A stretch of DNA of 64,000 bases from Cervus elaphus. Its lineage: Eukaryota > Chordata > Mammalia > Artiodactyla > Cervidae. The translations under genes were made by a program, and so were the position numbers. Position 1 is the stretch's first letter, and each line of letters begins with the position of its first letter. Location of the stretch: NCBI RefSeq assembly GCF_910594005.1, contig NC_057847.1:28061001-28125000 (forward strand), in the 5' to 3' direction. A model generated the notes under the pieces. That model worked only from the letters and a program-made list of their open reading frames with translations, ran no database searches and had not been told where the DNA came from. Positions 25,191 through 37,309 of this stretch are shown here, piece after piece.

Positions 25191-25350
25191 TAATAGCCGG
25201 CGGCTGGCTAAGCAAACGTCGCCCTCGCCGGATTGGCTCCAAAGAGAACTACAAGCCCCAGCTGTGAGGGAAATCGGCATTCGGCGAGCAAGGCACTCTG
25301 GGGGTTGTGGACAACGGTAGTCGCAAAGCATGCTGGGACGTGTAGTGTTT
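25191..25350 (-). promoter_or_regulatory. DYNC1I2: DYNC1I2 core promoter with CCAAT box and ZNF143/Staf-like motifs
   Basis: No TATA box is visible. A CCAAT box (ATTGG on the plus strand, 25232-25236) reads toward the gene and is typical of NF-Y-bound CpG promoters. Three motifs resemble the ZNF143/Staf site ACTACAAnTCCCAGCATGC: one on the plus strand at about 25248-25264 (ACTACAAGCCCCAGC) and two on the minus strand at about 25293-25310 and 25327-25347 (the last ends in CCCAGCATGC when read on the minus strand). Motif identity is by eye; factor binding is inferred. Confidence 0.6.
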
Positions 25351-25390
25351 CCTAGTCTTTCGCGTTCCCTCTTTGAGGCCTTCCTTCAAG

Positions 25391-26250
25391 ATTTCAGAGA
25401 CAAACTTCCCGCTGTTCTCTTTAATGTAGTCTCCTCGGTTGGTCAATCCTCACAATGTTGTATGTGTTATATCTTAAGAAATTTGATTCCACATTGGCCT
25501 AGTTTTAAAAAGTGGTGAACCTACGTATTACACTGCACATTTGGTGAACATTTCTAAAATATTTATACCAGTATTAGAAAAAAACGCCTTGTAGAGGTTT
25601 AAGCAAAATCTATAATACAAAATCTAAATTTTGAAAATGTAGTATAACCTCACTGTCAAAAAATGTGAGAAACTGTCTTTAATTATAAAAAGATTTGTAA
25701 GTCTTTACTCAGTTTTCACCAGCGTGCATGGTTGTAAACTTGATTAGCTGGATTATTGCAGTTATGAAAATTAACAATAAAACCTCTGATTGCTATATTT
25801 CCTCTTAAATTTCTTCATGTACACATGGAATATCTATTTGAGCCTGCAAATAAAATGATTACTGTTGTAATCAATGAATCAATAAGAATATGATGTACTC
25901 GTATCCAGCCGGGGACCTAGAAATATTAGGAACAGGTCAAGAAGAGAAAATTTGTGTACTAGAAGGTAGTACCTGAAGGAACTATCCAGGATGCAATATG
26001 GAGAGAAAAAAAAAAAAAATAGGTAAGAAAGATTTAGAAACACGGAGGGTAGGAGGAGTAGGTCTAACAAACATCTCATGAAATTTTAGATGAGAAGGGG
26101 AGAGAGAGTAAAGGCAATTTCAGATGAAAATACAGTTTTCCATAACTAGTGAAAATCACCAATTCACAGATTCAAGAATTCTGGTTAGTTGCAAACAGGA
26201 TAAATGAGAAGAAATCCAGAATTTGATACAGCTGAATGTAACTGTAAAGA
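25391..26250. other. Upstream intergenic sequence, nothing recognised
   Basis: Adjoins the CpG island and turns AT-rich. Neither strand gives a convincing exon, and no repeat family was recognised. Confidence 0.5.
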
Positions 26251-26254
26251 AAAA

Positions 26255-26570
26255 AAAAATCAATCCTGGAAATAACAAAAATTTCCATTAACTGATAAAT
26301 GGATAAAATTGTAATGTATTCATACTGTGGGATACTATTCAGCAACCAAGAGGAATGAACTACTCATATATGCAATGGCATGAATGAATCTTGAAAACAT
26401 CATGCAAAGTGAAAGAAGCCAGACATAAATGGCTATGTACCGATCTCATATTTATGAAACCCTAGACAAGGCAGAATCCTAAGCAATGACAAAAAGCAAG
26501 CCAGGGGTTGCCTGCATTGGGCTGGAGAGAGTAACTAACTGTCAAGGAGGCAAAAGGAAACTTCTGGAGT
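26255..26570 (+). repeat. Old L1 3' end
   Basis: ATAAATGGATAAAATTGTAA, GATACTATTCAGCAACCAAG and GTGAAAGAAGCCAGACATAA are the sense 3' end of an old L1 (ME/MC type). Confidence 0.6.
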
Positions 26571-26589
26571 CATGGAAGCATTCTGTTAC

Positions 26590-26815
26590 TGTGGCTTGGT
26601 AGTAGTATGTTTTGCAATCAGGAAGTGTGAGACCTCCAACTCTGTTCTTTTTTGAGATTCTTTTAGCTATTTGGAGTCCCTTTAAGTTCCATATGAATTT
26701 TAGGATGGTTATCTTTATTCCTGCAAAAAAAAAAAAGGCTGAACGGATTTTGGGGATGGATTGTATTGAATCTGTATATTACTTTAGGGAGTACTACTGC
26801 CATTCTTTCTTTTTA
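26590..26815 (-). repeat. L1 ORF2 fragment, minus strand (distal part)
   Basis: The plus strand reads the complement of L1 ORF2 (TTTTGCAATCAGGAAGTGTG, GATTGTATTGAATCTGTATA, GAGTACTACTGCC). It is contiguous, in element order, with the minus-strand block at 27558-28090, the two being separated by an opposite-strand L1 piece. Confidence 0.7.
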
Positions 26816-27557
26816 AAACCTTTAATCATTAAGAAAAAGAGGGAGGGGGCTCAAAACAATACAACTAAAAACAAAAAAGGAGGAGTTACACTGGATACCA
26901 CCGAAATTCAAAGGATCGCAAGAGACTGTTACAAGCAACTGTATGCCAATAAAATGGACAACCTAGAAGAAATGGACAAATTATTAGAAAGGTCCATCCT
27001 TTCAAGAATGAATCAGGAAGAAATAGAAAATATGAATAGACCAATCACAAATACTGAAATTGAAACTATAAAAACTTCCAACAAACAAAAATCTAAGATG
27101 AGATAGCTTCATAGGTTAATTCTCTCAAACATTTAGTGGAGAGTTAACACCTAACCTTCTGAAACTCTTCCCAAAAAATCCAGAGGAAGGAACATTCCCA
27201 AACTCACTCTATGAAGCCACTATCACCCTGATACTAAAACCATACAAAGATATCACCAAAAAGAAAAAAGAAAGAAAGAAATTTACAGGCCGATATCACT
27301 GACAAACATGGATGTAAACATTCTCAACAAAATACTAGCAAGCAGAATCTAGCAATATATTGAAAGGATCATACACCACAATCAAGCAGGATTTATCCCA
27401 AGGGTGAAAGAATTTTTCAATATCCATGAATCAATCAGTGTAATACACCACATCAACAAACTGAAGAATGAAAACCATATGATCATCACAGTAGATGCAG
27501 AAAAAAACTTCTGACAAAATTCAACACTCATTTAGAATAAGAACTCTCCAGAGAGTA
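26816..27557 (+). repeat. L1 ORF2 fragment in opposite orientation, nested
   Basis: The sense L1 ORF2 text (GAAATTCAAAGGATCGCAAG, ATTTACAGGCCGATATCACT, CAATCAAGCAGGATTTATCC, AAATTCAACACTCATTTAG) is decayed by stops. It sits between two minus-strand L1 blocks, whose broken ends share a GAGTACT(AC)TGC-like motif. Confidence 0.7.
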
Positions 27558-28090
27558 CTGCTGTCTTAGTATCTTCCAATCTGTGACCTTTCAAAGTCTT
27601 CTGTGACCATGGAATATGTTTCCGTTGAGTTAGTGCTTCTTTAATTTCTTTCAATAAATTTTTCTTTTTTCTTTTCTTTTTTTTGGTTTCATTGGTTTTG
27701 GTTTTTAATATACAGGTTTTGGCCTCCTTGGTTAAATTTTATTTAAAAATTGAATTCTTTTTTATGCTCTTGTAAATATATTGAAGTTTTAATTTTGTTT
27801 TTGGGTTGTTCATTGCTAGAGTATAAAATACAGCTGAGCTTTGTGTGTTCATCTTGCATCCTAAAACTTTGCTGGATTCATTTATTTGCTCTAACAACTT
27901 TTTTTGTAGATTCTTTAGGATTTTCTGTTCACTATGAGGTTATGTCCCCTGTGAATAGAGATAGTTTTACTTCTTCCCAATTTACACATATTTTATTTAT
28001 TTTTCTTGCCTAATTTCATTGGCTAGAATTTCTGGTACAGTGTTGAATAAAGTGATGAGAAAGAGCACACTTGCCTTGTTCCCTAAGGGG
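27558..28090 (-). repeat. L1 ORF2 fragment, minus strand (proximal part)
   Basis: On the minus strand the order is GGAACAAGGCAAGTGTGCTC, TTATTCAACACTGTACCAG, then the region after the RT catalytic box. It continues at 26815. A T-rich stretch lies at 27660-27684. Confidence 0.7.
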
Positions 28091-28099
28091 AAAAACTTA

Positions 28100-28603
28100 C
28101 AGCCTTGAAATTACTTCTTTTTTTTAAAAGGTCAGAATATCTCCTCCTTTCATTGGCAGAGTAACCAAGATTATTTCATGGCGTCTGATCTCTCTTAAGA
28201 CCACGGGAAACCCCTCAGCTGTTATATGGCCCTATTCACCCAGGCAACTATGTCAGCTCTGGACCGGAGGAACTGATGACTCCAGCTTTCAGGCACTGAG
28301 CTGAAAGAGGTGTGGGACATACCTAGATATAGTTTGGAATTTCCATCCACTTAATAGGGAATAGAGGCTGTGTGAAACCCTTTAATTAGTTTCTATCTCC
28401 TAGTGTCCTGAAATTTCTATCTCAATGTGATTAAAGAATCACTGGCCAAACAGGGATGCATATCTGTTTTTCAAATTCTAAAATCTGATTAAGTAAGTAA
28501 AGGTATATATAGCCTTAGAATGCAGTACCATAAAACTTTTGAGATTAGTGTGGTAGTTTTCTATATGCTGATGGCAAATAACCTTCATTATAATTTACAA
28601 TTG
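28100..28603. other. Intergenic stretch, nothing recognised
   Basis: No exon or repeat family could be named by eye. Confidence 0.4.
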
Positions 28604-28731
28604 AAAAAAGTAAGGTACCACCCATGGCTGATTCATGTCAATGTATGGCAAAAGCCATCACAATATTGTAAAGTAATTAGCCTCCAATTAAAATAAATAA
28701 ATTAATTTAAAAATAAAAAAAAGTAAGGTAC
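28604..28731 (+). repeat. Ruminant L1 3' tail with 15-bp target-site duplication
   Basis: About 100 bp beginning near CATGGCTGATTCATGTCAAT and running through TATTGTAAAGTAATTAGCCT into an A/T-rich tail matches the 3' end of young bovine L1. AAAAAAGTAAGGTAC flanks it on both sides (28604-28618 and about 28717-28731). Confidence 0.85.
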
Positions 28732-28734
28732 AGA

Positions 28735-31700
28735 CTCTCCAGAATGAAAACCACAATCACAGAAAGCTAACCAAAATGGTAACATGGATCACAGACTTGT
28801 GTAACTCAATGAACCTATGAGCCATGCTGTACAGGGCCACCCAAGATGTGCGGGTCATGGTGGAGAGTTCTGACAAAACGTGGTCTACCGGTGAAGGAAA
28901 AGGCAAACCACTTCAGTATTCTTGCCTTGAGAACCCCATGAACTGTATGAAAAGGAAAAAAGATATGATACCAGAAGATGAGTCCCTTAGGTCGGTAGGT
29001 ATCCAATATGTTACCGGGGAAGAGTAGAGAAATATCTCTAAAAAGAATGAAGAAGTTGGACCAAAACAGAAATCACACCCAGTTGTGGATGTGTCTGGTG
29101 GTGATAGTAAAGTCCAATACTGTAAGAACAATATTGCATAGGAACCTGAAATGTTAGGTCCATGAATCAAGTTAAATTGGACGTGGCCAAGCAAGAGATG
29201 GCAAGAGTGAACATTGACATTTTAGGAATCAGTGAACTAAAATGAACAGGAATGGGTGGATTTAATTCGGATGAAAGTTATATCTACTACTGTGGGCAAG
29301 AATCCCTTAGAAGAAATGGAGTAGCCCTCATAGTCAACAAAAGTGTCTGAAATGCAGTGCATGGGTGCAATCTCAAAAATGACAAAATTACCTTGGTTTG
29401 TTTCCAAGGCAAACCATTCAGCATCAGAGTAATCCAAGTCTATGCCCCAAACACTAATGCCAAAAAAGCTCAAGTTGAATGGGTCCATGAAGACATACAA
29501 GAACTTCTAGAACTAACACCAAAAAAGAAATGTCCTTTTCATCATAGGGGATTAGAATACAAAAGTAGGATGTCAAGAGATCCCTGGAATAACAGTCAAG
29601 TTTGGCCTTAGAATACAAAATGAAGCAAGGCAAAGGCTAACAAAGTTTTGCCAAGAGAATGTACTGGTCATAGCAACAACCTCTTCCAACAACACAATGA
29701 TGTCTCTACACGAGGACATCACCAGTTGGTCAATACCAAAATCAGATTGATTATATTCTTTGCAGCCAAAGATGGAACAGCTCTATACACCAGCAAAAAC
29801 AAGACCTGGAGCTGACTGTGGCTCAGATCATGAGCTCCTTATTGCAAAATTCAGACTTACATTGAAGAAACTGGGGGAAAGCACTAGGCCATTCAGGTAC
29901 AACCTAAATCAAATCTCTTATGATTATACAGTGGAGGTGATTAATGGATTCAAGGGATTAGATCTGGTAGACAGAGTGCCTAAAAAACTATGGACAGGGG
30001 TTTGTAACATTGTTCAGGAGGTGGTGACCAAAACCATCCCAAAGAAAAAGAGATGCAGAAAGGCAAAATGGTTGTCTGAGGAGGCCTTACAAATAGCTGA
30101 GAAAAGAAGAGAAGTTAAAGGCAAAGGAAAAGGAAAGATATACCCATTTGAATGCCGAGTTCCAAAGAATAGCAAGGAGAGATAAGAAAGCCTTCCTCAG
30201 TGATCAACGCAAAGAAATAGGGGGAAACAATAGAATGGGAAAGACTAGAGATCTCTTCAAGAAAATTAGAGATACCAAGGGAACATTTCATCCAAAGAGG
30301 GGCACAATAAAGGACAGAAACAACAAGGACTAACAAAAGCAGAAGATATTAATAAGAGGTGGTAAGAATACACAAAAGAACTATACAAAAAATGTCTTAA
30401 TAACCGGGATAACCATGATGGTGTGTTCACTCACCTAGAGCCAGAAATCCTGGAGTGTGAAGTCAAGTGGGCCTTAGGAAACATTACTATGAACAAAACT
30501 AGTGGAGGTGATAGAATTCCAGCTGAGCTATTTAAAATCCTAAAAGACGATGCCGTTAAAATGCTGCATTCAATATGTCAGCAAATTTGGAAAACTCAGC
30601 AATAGCCACAGCCTGGAAAAGGTCAGTTTTCATTCCAATCCCAAAGAAAGGCAATACCAAAGAATGTTCAAACTACTGCACAACTGCACACATTTCACAT
30701 GGTATCAACATAATGCTCAAAATCTTTCAAGCTAGGTTTCAACAGTACATGAACTGAGAATTTCACATTCTTGAGTTAAGTACAAGCTGGATTTAGAAAA
30801 TGTAGAGGAATCAGAGACCAAATTGCCAGCATCTGTTGGATCATACAAAAAACAAGGGAATTCCAGAAAAACATCTACTTCTCCTTCATTGACTATACTA
30901 AAGACTTTGACTGTGTGGATCACAACAAACTGTGGAAAATTCTTAAGGAGATAGGAATACCTGACCACCTGAGCTGTCTCCAGAGAAACCTATCTACACA
31001 TCAGAAAGCAACAGTTAGAACTGGACATAGAACAACGAACTGGTTCAAAATTAGGAAAGGAATATGTCAAGGCTATATATAGTCATCCTTCTTGTTTAAC
31101 TTATATGCAGAGTACATTATGCAAAATGCGGAGCTGGATGAACCACAAGCTGGAATTCAGACTGCCAGGAGAAATATCAACAACTTCAGATATGCAGATG
31201 ATACCACTCTAATGGCAGAAAGCAAAGAGGAACTAAAGAGCCTCTTGATGACTGTGAAAGAGGAGAGTGAAAAAGCTGGCTTGAAACTCAAAATTCAAAA
31301 AAGTTAAGATCATGGTATCTGGTCTCATCACTTCACTGCAAATAGATGGGGAAAAAGTGAAAACAGTGGCAGATTTTATATTCTTGGTCTCCAAAACTCA
31401 CTGGAGACTCTGTAGCCACAAAATTAAAAGATGCTTGCTCCTTGGAAGAAAAGCTATGACAAACCTAGACAGCATATTAAAAAACAGAGAGATCATTTTG
31501 CCAACAAAGGTGTGTAGAGTCAAAGCTATGGTTTTTCCAGTGGTCATGTATGGATATGAGAGTTGGATCATAAAGAAGGCTGAGTGCTGAAGAATCGATG
31601 CTTTTGAATTGTGGTGTTGGAGAAGACTCTTGAGAGTCCCTTGGACTGCAAGGGGATCAAACCAGTCAATCCTAAAGGAAATCAACCCTGAATATACTTT

Positions 31701-31969
31701 GGAAAGACTGATGCTGAAGCTGAAGCTCCAATATTTTGGCCACCTGATACGAAAAGCTGACTCATTGGAAGAGACCCTGATGCTGGGAAAGATTGAGGGC
31801 GGGAGGAGAAGGGGATAACAGAGGATGAGATGGTTGGATAGTATCACTAATTCAATGGGCAGGAGTTTGAGCAAACTCTGGGAAATGGTGAGGACAGGGA
31901 AGCCTGGCTTGCTGCAGTCCATGGGTCCTCAAAGAGTCAGACATTACTTAGGGACTGAACAACAACAAA
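28735..31969 (+). mobile_element. Near full-length BovB (RTE) LINE, decayed
   Basis: This copy of about 3.2 kb reads 5' to 3' on the plus strand. An endonuclease-like region (about 29150-29850) keeps the peptide IRVIQVYAPNTNAKKAQVEW. The reverse transcriptase spans about 30150-31640, with FRYADDTTLMAESKEELKSL (catalytic YADD) near 31185-31245. The C-terminal LWCWRRLLRVPWTARG peptide follows, and the end is GACTGAACAAC. Frames are broken by many stops and shifts, so it cannot encode active protein. GTACAGA occurs at 28728-28734 and 31970-31976, a possible 7-bp target-site duplication. Boundaries are approximate. Confidence 0.88.
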
Positions 31970-31976
31970 GTACAGA

Positions 31977-32539
31977 ATAATTTGTGTAGAACGAATCCAT
32001 TTTTATAAAAAAGGAACATCCATGTGTGTGCTATTTTTGCAAGGATACCCAAGAAGTGAGTAATAATGAATGTCTAGAGAAGAGGGTTAGGTATCTAGGG
32101 TAAAATGAAGACTTTGTTCTGTGGCCCATTTGAATTTTTTTAAAAAAATAACATGTGACAGCAACCCCCCCCCCAAAAAAAAACCACACAAGTTTTTATT
32201 TCATTTCATTTTTAACACTTAAAAAAAACATTACAGTGTTGATTAAAAAGATTGTAATGGCTGAGAAAAGATCAGTACTCCAGGTATTATTTAGTTCAAA
32301 CCACCATGCCATTCCTGATTCTTAAATTGGCAGGACTGAGGAGGAATCACATAAGCATTAGTACTGAAGGAGTTTTTTATTTTAGGGGGAGAGCTGAGAA
32401 GCTTGCATTTTAAAACTTCCTAGAATAGTTTGTAAGAGAATGTAAAATAGATAAAAATTGCATTTGTTGAACACATTCATATCTAGAGTTACGCTTGAAC
32501 TCAATATGCCAACATATAGAAAATTTTAGAAAAGTAACA
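31977..32539. other. Intergenic, nothing firmly recognised
   Basis: AT-rich with a C9 run and A-rich patch at 32166-32183. No exon seen. Confidence 0.4.
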
Positions 32540-32800
32540 TATTGAACATACTTTCAGGATTTCATTTATATGAAAGTTTAAAGCAAGAAAAACTAATCTT
32601 ATGATATAAGTCACAATACCAGCTATGAGTATGGGGATATTGCCTTGAAGAGGAAATGGTGAGGTTTGTGGGGTGCTGGTAATGTTCCATATTGTGGTGT
32701 GGGAGGATTACACAAATTTACATGTGAAAAATTCATTGTATAATTATGCATTGCAAAATTGTATGAATTTTATGGATTTATATAATCTGAAAAGAAATTC
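32540..32800 (+). repeat. Possible old L1 3' UTR relic
   Basis: GGATTTCATTTATATGAAAG and ACACAAATTTACATGTGAAA resemble L1M 3' UTR text. Weak, by-eye match. Confidence 0.35.
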
Positions 32801-34412
32801 TACCTTAAGTAGGGTCCTCTTTACTGATGATAGATTATATTCAATAGAGACGCGAAAAATAGAGTGGCATATTAAACTGTTGCACTTAAACTTACAAACC
32901 ATCAGAAAGATGTAACACCCAAATCAGAAGAGGAAGGAATTTGAAAGGGTTAAAAATGTGTCACCCAGTGATCCAGGCATCACTAAATATTCAGGGGACT
33001 CCAGTCTTCCCCAGGTAGTTGACTATTGTGTTTATAACTTTGTGGTATGTAGTTTCTTCATACAAAGTTTATGAAATGATGTTGTAAAAAAGAAAGAGCC
33101 ACATTAGTGATATACAAAACTTTCTGATAATTATACTTTTAGTATTTTTCTGTAAATGTCACTTGCTTGATTATAACTCTGCTAAAATGAAATATAATAA
33201 AATTTAATATGTACATTCCTGTGAGCTTTTTAGCAGGCTAAGAATGTATTTCCTGGGACCTTCTCATAAATATTGCATCTCTCTTCTTTTTTCCTCATGT
33301 TATTCATAGATCCCATAAAATTTCACTTTGGTTGTGTTCCTGATGTTTCCACCATCCTGCCTTTGTGCTTTGAGACTGCTCATCTTTTTTTTTTTTTTTT
33401 TTTGAGCCTGTTCAACTTTTTCATGTTAACTATTCCTTCCAAGTCACTTGAGTTTTTAATATTTCTAAATATTTCCACTTCACCTTCAGGAAATGTATCC
33501 GACCTTGTCTTTTAGAAACATTGCACAACTAACTATTTTCTTCCAAATTTGAGATCTATCTTAACTTTCCCATTTCCTCTCATGCCTAAGGGAAGCTCTT
33601 TAAGAAACTAACTCTCCGTCAGGGAAGTGTTTTTGAGCTGACCAGCAAATCTCTCCTCATAATTTAACAGCATTACTTTTCTATTATCCTTATTATTGTT
33701 CTAGTGTGTATTTTTCCCTTTGGCGTGTTTGCTGCATTGTTAACTTAATATAGGTTTTTTTTTTCCCCCATTATTTCCTCTACTTGTCTTGATGCACATA
33801 TTTTCTCTCTTAGTGTCAAAATAAGGTGATGGTGAATTATGAGTCCCTTCTGAGCTGAGGACACTTTTGTAATCTGGTAACCTTTGGCAGGAAGTACATA
33901 TCCTAGTGAATGATGGAGCTCTTAAGACTGATTCACCGTAGAGCATTACAGAAAATAGGCTGAGGGTTCAAAAATTCAAGGCAAGCTTCTTCTCCTCAGC
34001 ATGGTGTATATACTGTGCTCTCACTTTTCTACCCCCTATTATGTGGTTAAGAGAGAGGAGATAATGACAGCTTCTTAAAGTTACCTGTAATGCACTCAAA
34101 ACTCTGTTAGGTGTAATGATTTTAAAAGGTAGAATGAAAACACAGCTAGGAGATCAACACAAAAGGAATCATTTTCTGATAGAGACAGCAAGACTTGTGT
34201 GCCTCTTGATACACACCTGCAACTTCCATTAACTGTAACGGGAATTATGAGTGCCCCATTAAAGGAGTGTATACCCCCATCCCAAACGTGGTAAGGAGAA
34301 ACCTTTCTCCCCCAGAACTTCTATTGATCCAGTTTCTTGTGGTAGAACCAAATCTTGTATCACTACATATTCAATATGTTGTCTTTCTAATGTAGGGGTG
34401 GATAACAACAAT
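32801..34412. other. Intergenic, no gene
   Basis: AT-rich, with a T18 run at about 33387. No recognisable repeat family or coding exon. Confidence 0.4.
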
Positions 34413-34540
34413 CACTAATTGTCCGTTGACTCAGTGGACCTGAATTTGAGCAAACTCAGGGAGATGGTGAAGGACACGGAAGCCTGGCATGCTGCAGTTC
34501 ATGGGGTTGCAAAGGGTCGGACATGACTTAGTGACTGAAC
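34413..34540 (+). repeat. BovB/Bov-A 3' end fragment
   Basis: GAATTTGAGCAAACTCAGGG through GGACATGACTTAGTGACTG is the BovB terminus. CAACAAT repeats at both borders (34406-34412 and 34543-34549). Confidence 0.8.
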
Positions 34541-34549
34541 AGCAACAAT

Positions 34550-35444
34550 ATAGTTAAACAACCATCAACCCTATGTAAAGCCCAAACCAGACCCAGACTG
34601 ATTAATTTTCAGGTTAGAAGCGTTGATCTGTAATATCCCTCTTTGAATAAATATTTATTCAACTGACTTTAGGCAAATTTCAGGGTGGTTAACACAGAAA
34701 TGAGCTTCTAATTATACAGAACTGTTAATCAACAACATGTACAGATTTGTATAATGGGAAAAGAACTTTGGGTTCCTCAGTGATCTTTCTAGCTATACAT
34801 GAATATAGAAATCTTGGTCACTGACAGGCACTGAGCTTTATATGTATATATCTCTCACTATCCCCCAAGATCCCAAACCATGCATCCAGCTCCCCACTGG
34901 ATATATCCCGGAGATCTACAGATACGTCAAATTGAGCACGTCTGAAACTGACCAGTCATCTTTCCCAGCAAGACTGCTCCTCCTCATTCACCGTCTCACT
35001 GAATGGAAACCACAATTCCTTCAGTCATTCCAGCCACAATCCTACAGAACCATCCTTTCACCTCACACGTCTATCACTGTGGATTCCATTCCCTAAATAT
35101 TTTCTGGAGGCAGCAGAAAGACATCTGTGGTCCTGGGTGGGGCATGCTGCAGCAAGCGTGACTCTAGCTAGCATCAGATCCAGGCAGATGATCCTCACAC
35201 TGCCCAGGAAATGTGGCAGCAGGAAATAAGAATCCAGGCACAGTGATCAACAGGGCTAAGGTTCAACCTCAACAGCCCTGGGCTCAGAGAACTAATAGAT
35301 TGGTGAGAGAAGCCAGGGGTGGAGATGCAAAATAGGGGTTCCCAGGGTTGGGATGGTAGGCAGGGACTGGGTCACACGTGGCCTGAAAAAAGTCAGTTGC
35401 TAGAAGACACAAGGTGAGAACTGAATCAGCATTATGGGTGACCT
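34550..35444. other. Intergenic, repeat-poor, no gene
   Basis: Moderate GC content, and a frame of about 84 codons at 34842-35096 without family resemblance. Nothing supported. Confidence 0.4.
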
Positions 35445-35457
35445 CAGGCAGAGCCAC

Positions 35458-35738
35458 GGGAGGAGGCAGTGGCAGCCCACTCCAGTACTCTTGCCTGGCA
35501 AATACCATGGACGGAGGAGCCTGGTGGGCTGCAGTCCATGGGGTCACTAAGAGTTGGACATGACTGAGCGACTTCACTTTCACTTTTCACTTTCATGCAT
35601 TGGAGAAGGAAATGGCAACTCACTCCACTGTTCTTGCCTGGAGAATCCCAGGGATGGCAGAGCCTGGCGGGCTGCCGTCTATGGGGTCGCACAGGGTCAG
35701 ACACGACTGAAGTGACTTAGCAGCAGCAGCAGCACCAG
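35458..35738 (+). repeat. Bov-A2 type SINE dimer with 13-bp target-site duplication
   Basis: Two Bov-A units in tandem (GGCAGCCCACTCCAGTACTC... and GGCAACTCACTCCACTGTTC...) are joined by a CACTTTCACTTTTCAC linker and end in (AGC)n. CAGGCAGAGCCAC is present at 35445-35457 and 35739-35751. Confidence 0.92.
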
Positions 35739-35946
35739 CAGGCAGAGCCACAGAGCAGTAGATCCCGTGGTCCTTTTGTTTCCCTGGTCTTGAAGCCAGT
35801 TAACCTCAGAGAAGCTGAAATGGGAATAAGGGAGCAGGTGGAGTTAGATCAGCTTTTGGCTTCTAGGACTTTGGGGCCAGTGGTCATCCCATCAGCTGTC
35901 ACTGGGTGCTTTTTATAACTCTCTCACTAACAGCTCCCTCATTGTT

Positions 35947-36052
35947 GTTTTTTTTTTTTAATTAATTTATTTATTTTTTCAGTGGGTTTTGTCATACATT
36001 GACATGAATCAGCAATAGATTAACACGTATTCCCCATCCCGATCCCCCCTCC
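35947..36052 (-). repeat. Ruminant L1 3' tail, minus strand
   Basis: A T-rich start followed by GTCATACATTGACATGAATC and CCCCATCCCGATCCCCCCT is the complement of the bovine L1 3' end. CTCCCTCATTGTT at 35934-35946 and 36053-36065 is a 13-bp target-site duplication. Confidence 0.85.
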
Positions 36053-36065
36053 CTCCCTCATTGTT

Positions 36066-37012
36066 TTAACTTACTGCCTAAGAAGCTTTTCTCTGAACAA
36101 TTGCACAATATCAAAGGAACAATATTTGTGCCATTGATTTTACTGTTCTCAAGTGTATTCCAGACTATCAAGTTACCAAAGTAAAGACGGTAAGTTGCAG
36201 GGGATCAGGCCATCATCTTGCTTGGCATCAGTGCTTGAGAACTGTGCCTAGCCCATGGTGAAGGCTCAAGAAATAGTCTTTGAATTTTGAATGAATTACA
36301 ATGATATTTTAGTGATATTTATCATATTTATTATTTATTTAGTGGTATTTGGGCCTTACAAATTTACAATTCTAATAGTTCAAGACTCACAAAATCCTTT
36401 GTTACAAAGGCAAGTGAAGAAATAAGAATATAAGTGTAAATAGAGTAAGGTATCAATCACTTATAAACAATTAAATTACGCAGGGCAAAAACTAGAGGGA
36501 AACTCACCAAAATGTTAAGAGTGAATGCCTCTGTGTGGTGAGACAACAGGGCCCAGAAGAGGAGTTGGTAAAGGAGAGTTGGATGATCCTAGAGGGAAAA
36601 GTTTTCATTGACTGGGTGGGGATATAAAACCACTCAGGGAGAACCAAACTTTCTCAGAAAGCATGACATCCTCTATGCAAAGGACAAAAGGAGTGTGATA
36701 TCAAAGAACATCACATCGTTAGCAGTTTTTAGACAGTTAAGGCTGAGAAAGTCCAGCCCCACAAAAAGAACTTGATGCTGAAACAGTTTTTGTCGAATCG
36801 TGTCCCACAGAACCCAGAATTCAATATGTAATAATATTTAGGAAAACTGTAAGTCTCTGATTCAAATTTCTTCAATGTTTACATCACTAAGATAGCAACT
36901 ATCATCCATTCACCTTAGTTTCAAGTGTATGTTTTTATCCAAAGTGTGCTCTTTGATTAACTTTATTAGTAAATGTTAAGTGTTATAAAGCTGACTACAT
37001 AAAACAAATCTG
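36066..37012. other. Intergenic, nothing recognised
   Basis: No exon or nameable repeat seen on either strand. Confidence 0.4.
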
Positions 37013-37022
37013 TGCTGATAAA

Positions 37023-37149
37023 GTGTTAGTCACTCAGTTGTGTCCAACTCTGCGATCCCATGGACTGTAGCGCACCAGGCTCCTCTGTCCAAGCAGGCAA
37101 AAATTTTGGAGACAAGAGTACTGGAGTGAGTTGCTATTTCCTTCTCCAA
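37023..37149 (-). repeat. Bov-A SINE fragment
   Basis: GTTAGTCACTCAGTTGTGTC through GGAGTGAGTTGCTATTTCC is the complement of a Bov-A tail. TGCTGATAAA flanks both sides (37013-37022 and 37150-37159). Confidence 0.9.
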
Positions 37150-37309
37150 TGCTGATAAAACATTGGTCTTATCTATTTTCCATATTGGGCTTTGAGTTTT
37201 ATTAGAAAATTTTATTGGGGGATAAAAAGGTTCTACTGCTTAAAAACAAAAGTGAAAACTACTGCCTTCAGTTTCCACAGTCCCAATCTTGAAGCTGCGC
37301 ACTGTGCAA

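Larger units (their letters stand above)
24516..25390. promoter_or_regulatory. CpG island over DYNC1I2 promoter, exon 1 and start of intron 1
   Basis: This is the only stretch in the window with dense CpG dinucleotides and GC-rich composition (for example around 24600-24990 and 25010-25270), against an AT-rich background. It spans exon 1 and extends about 600 bp into intron 1. Long open frames in it on both strands are a by-product of the GC content, not coding evidence. The island covers a housekeeping-type promoter, which fits a broadly expressed dynein subunit. Confidence 0.85.

Noticed and set aside
31398..31922. 174-codon minus-strand frame
   Set aside because: Antisense shadow of the BovB RT region.
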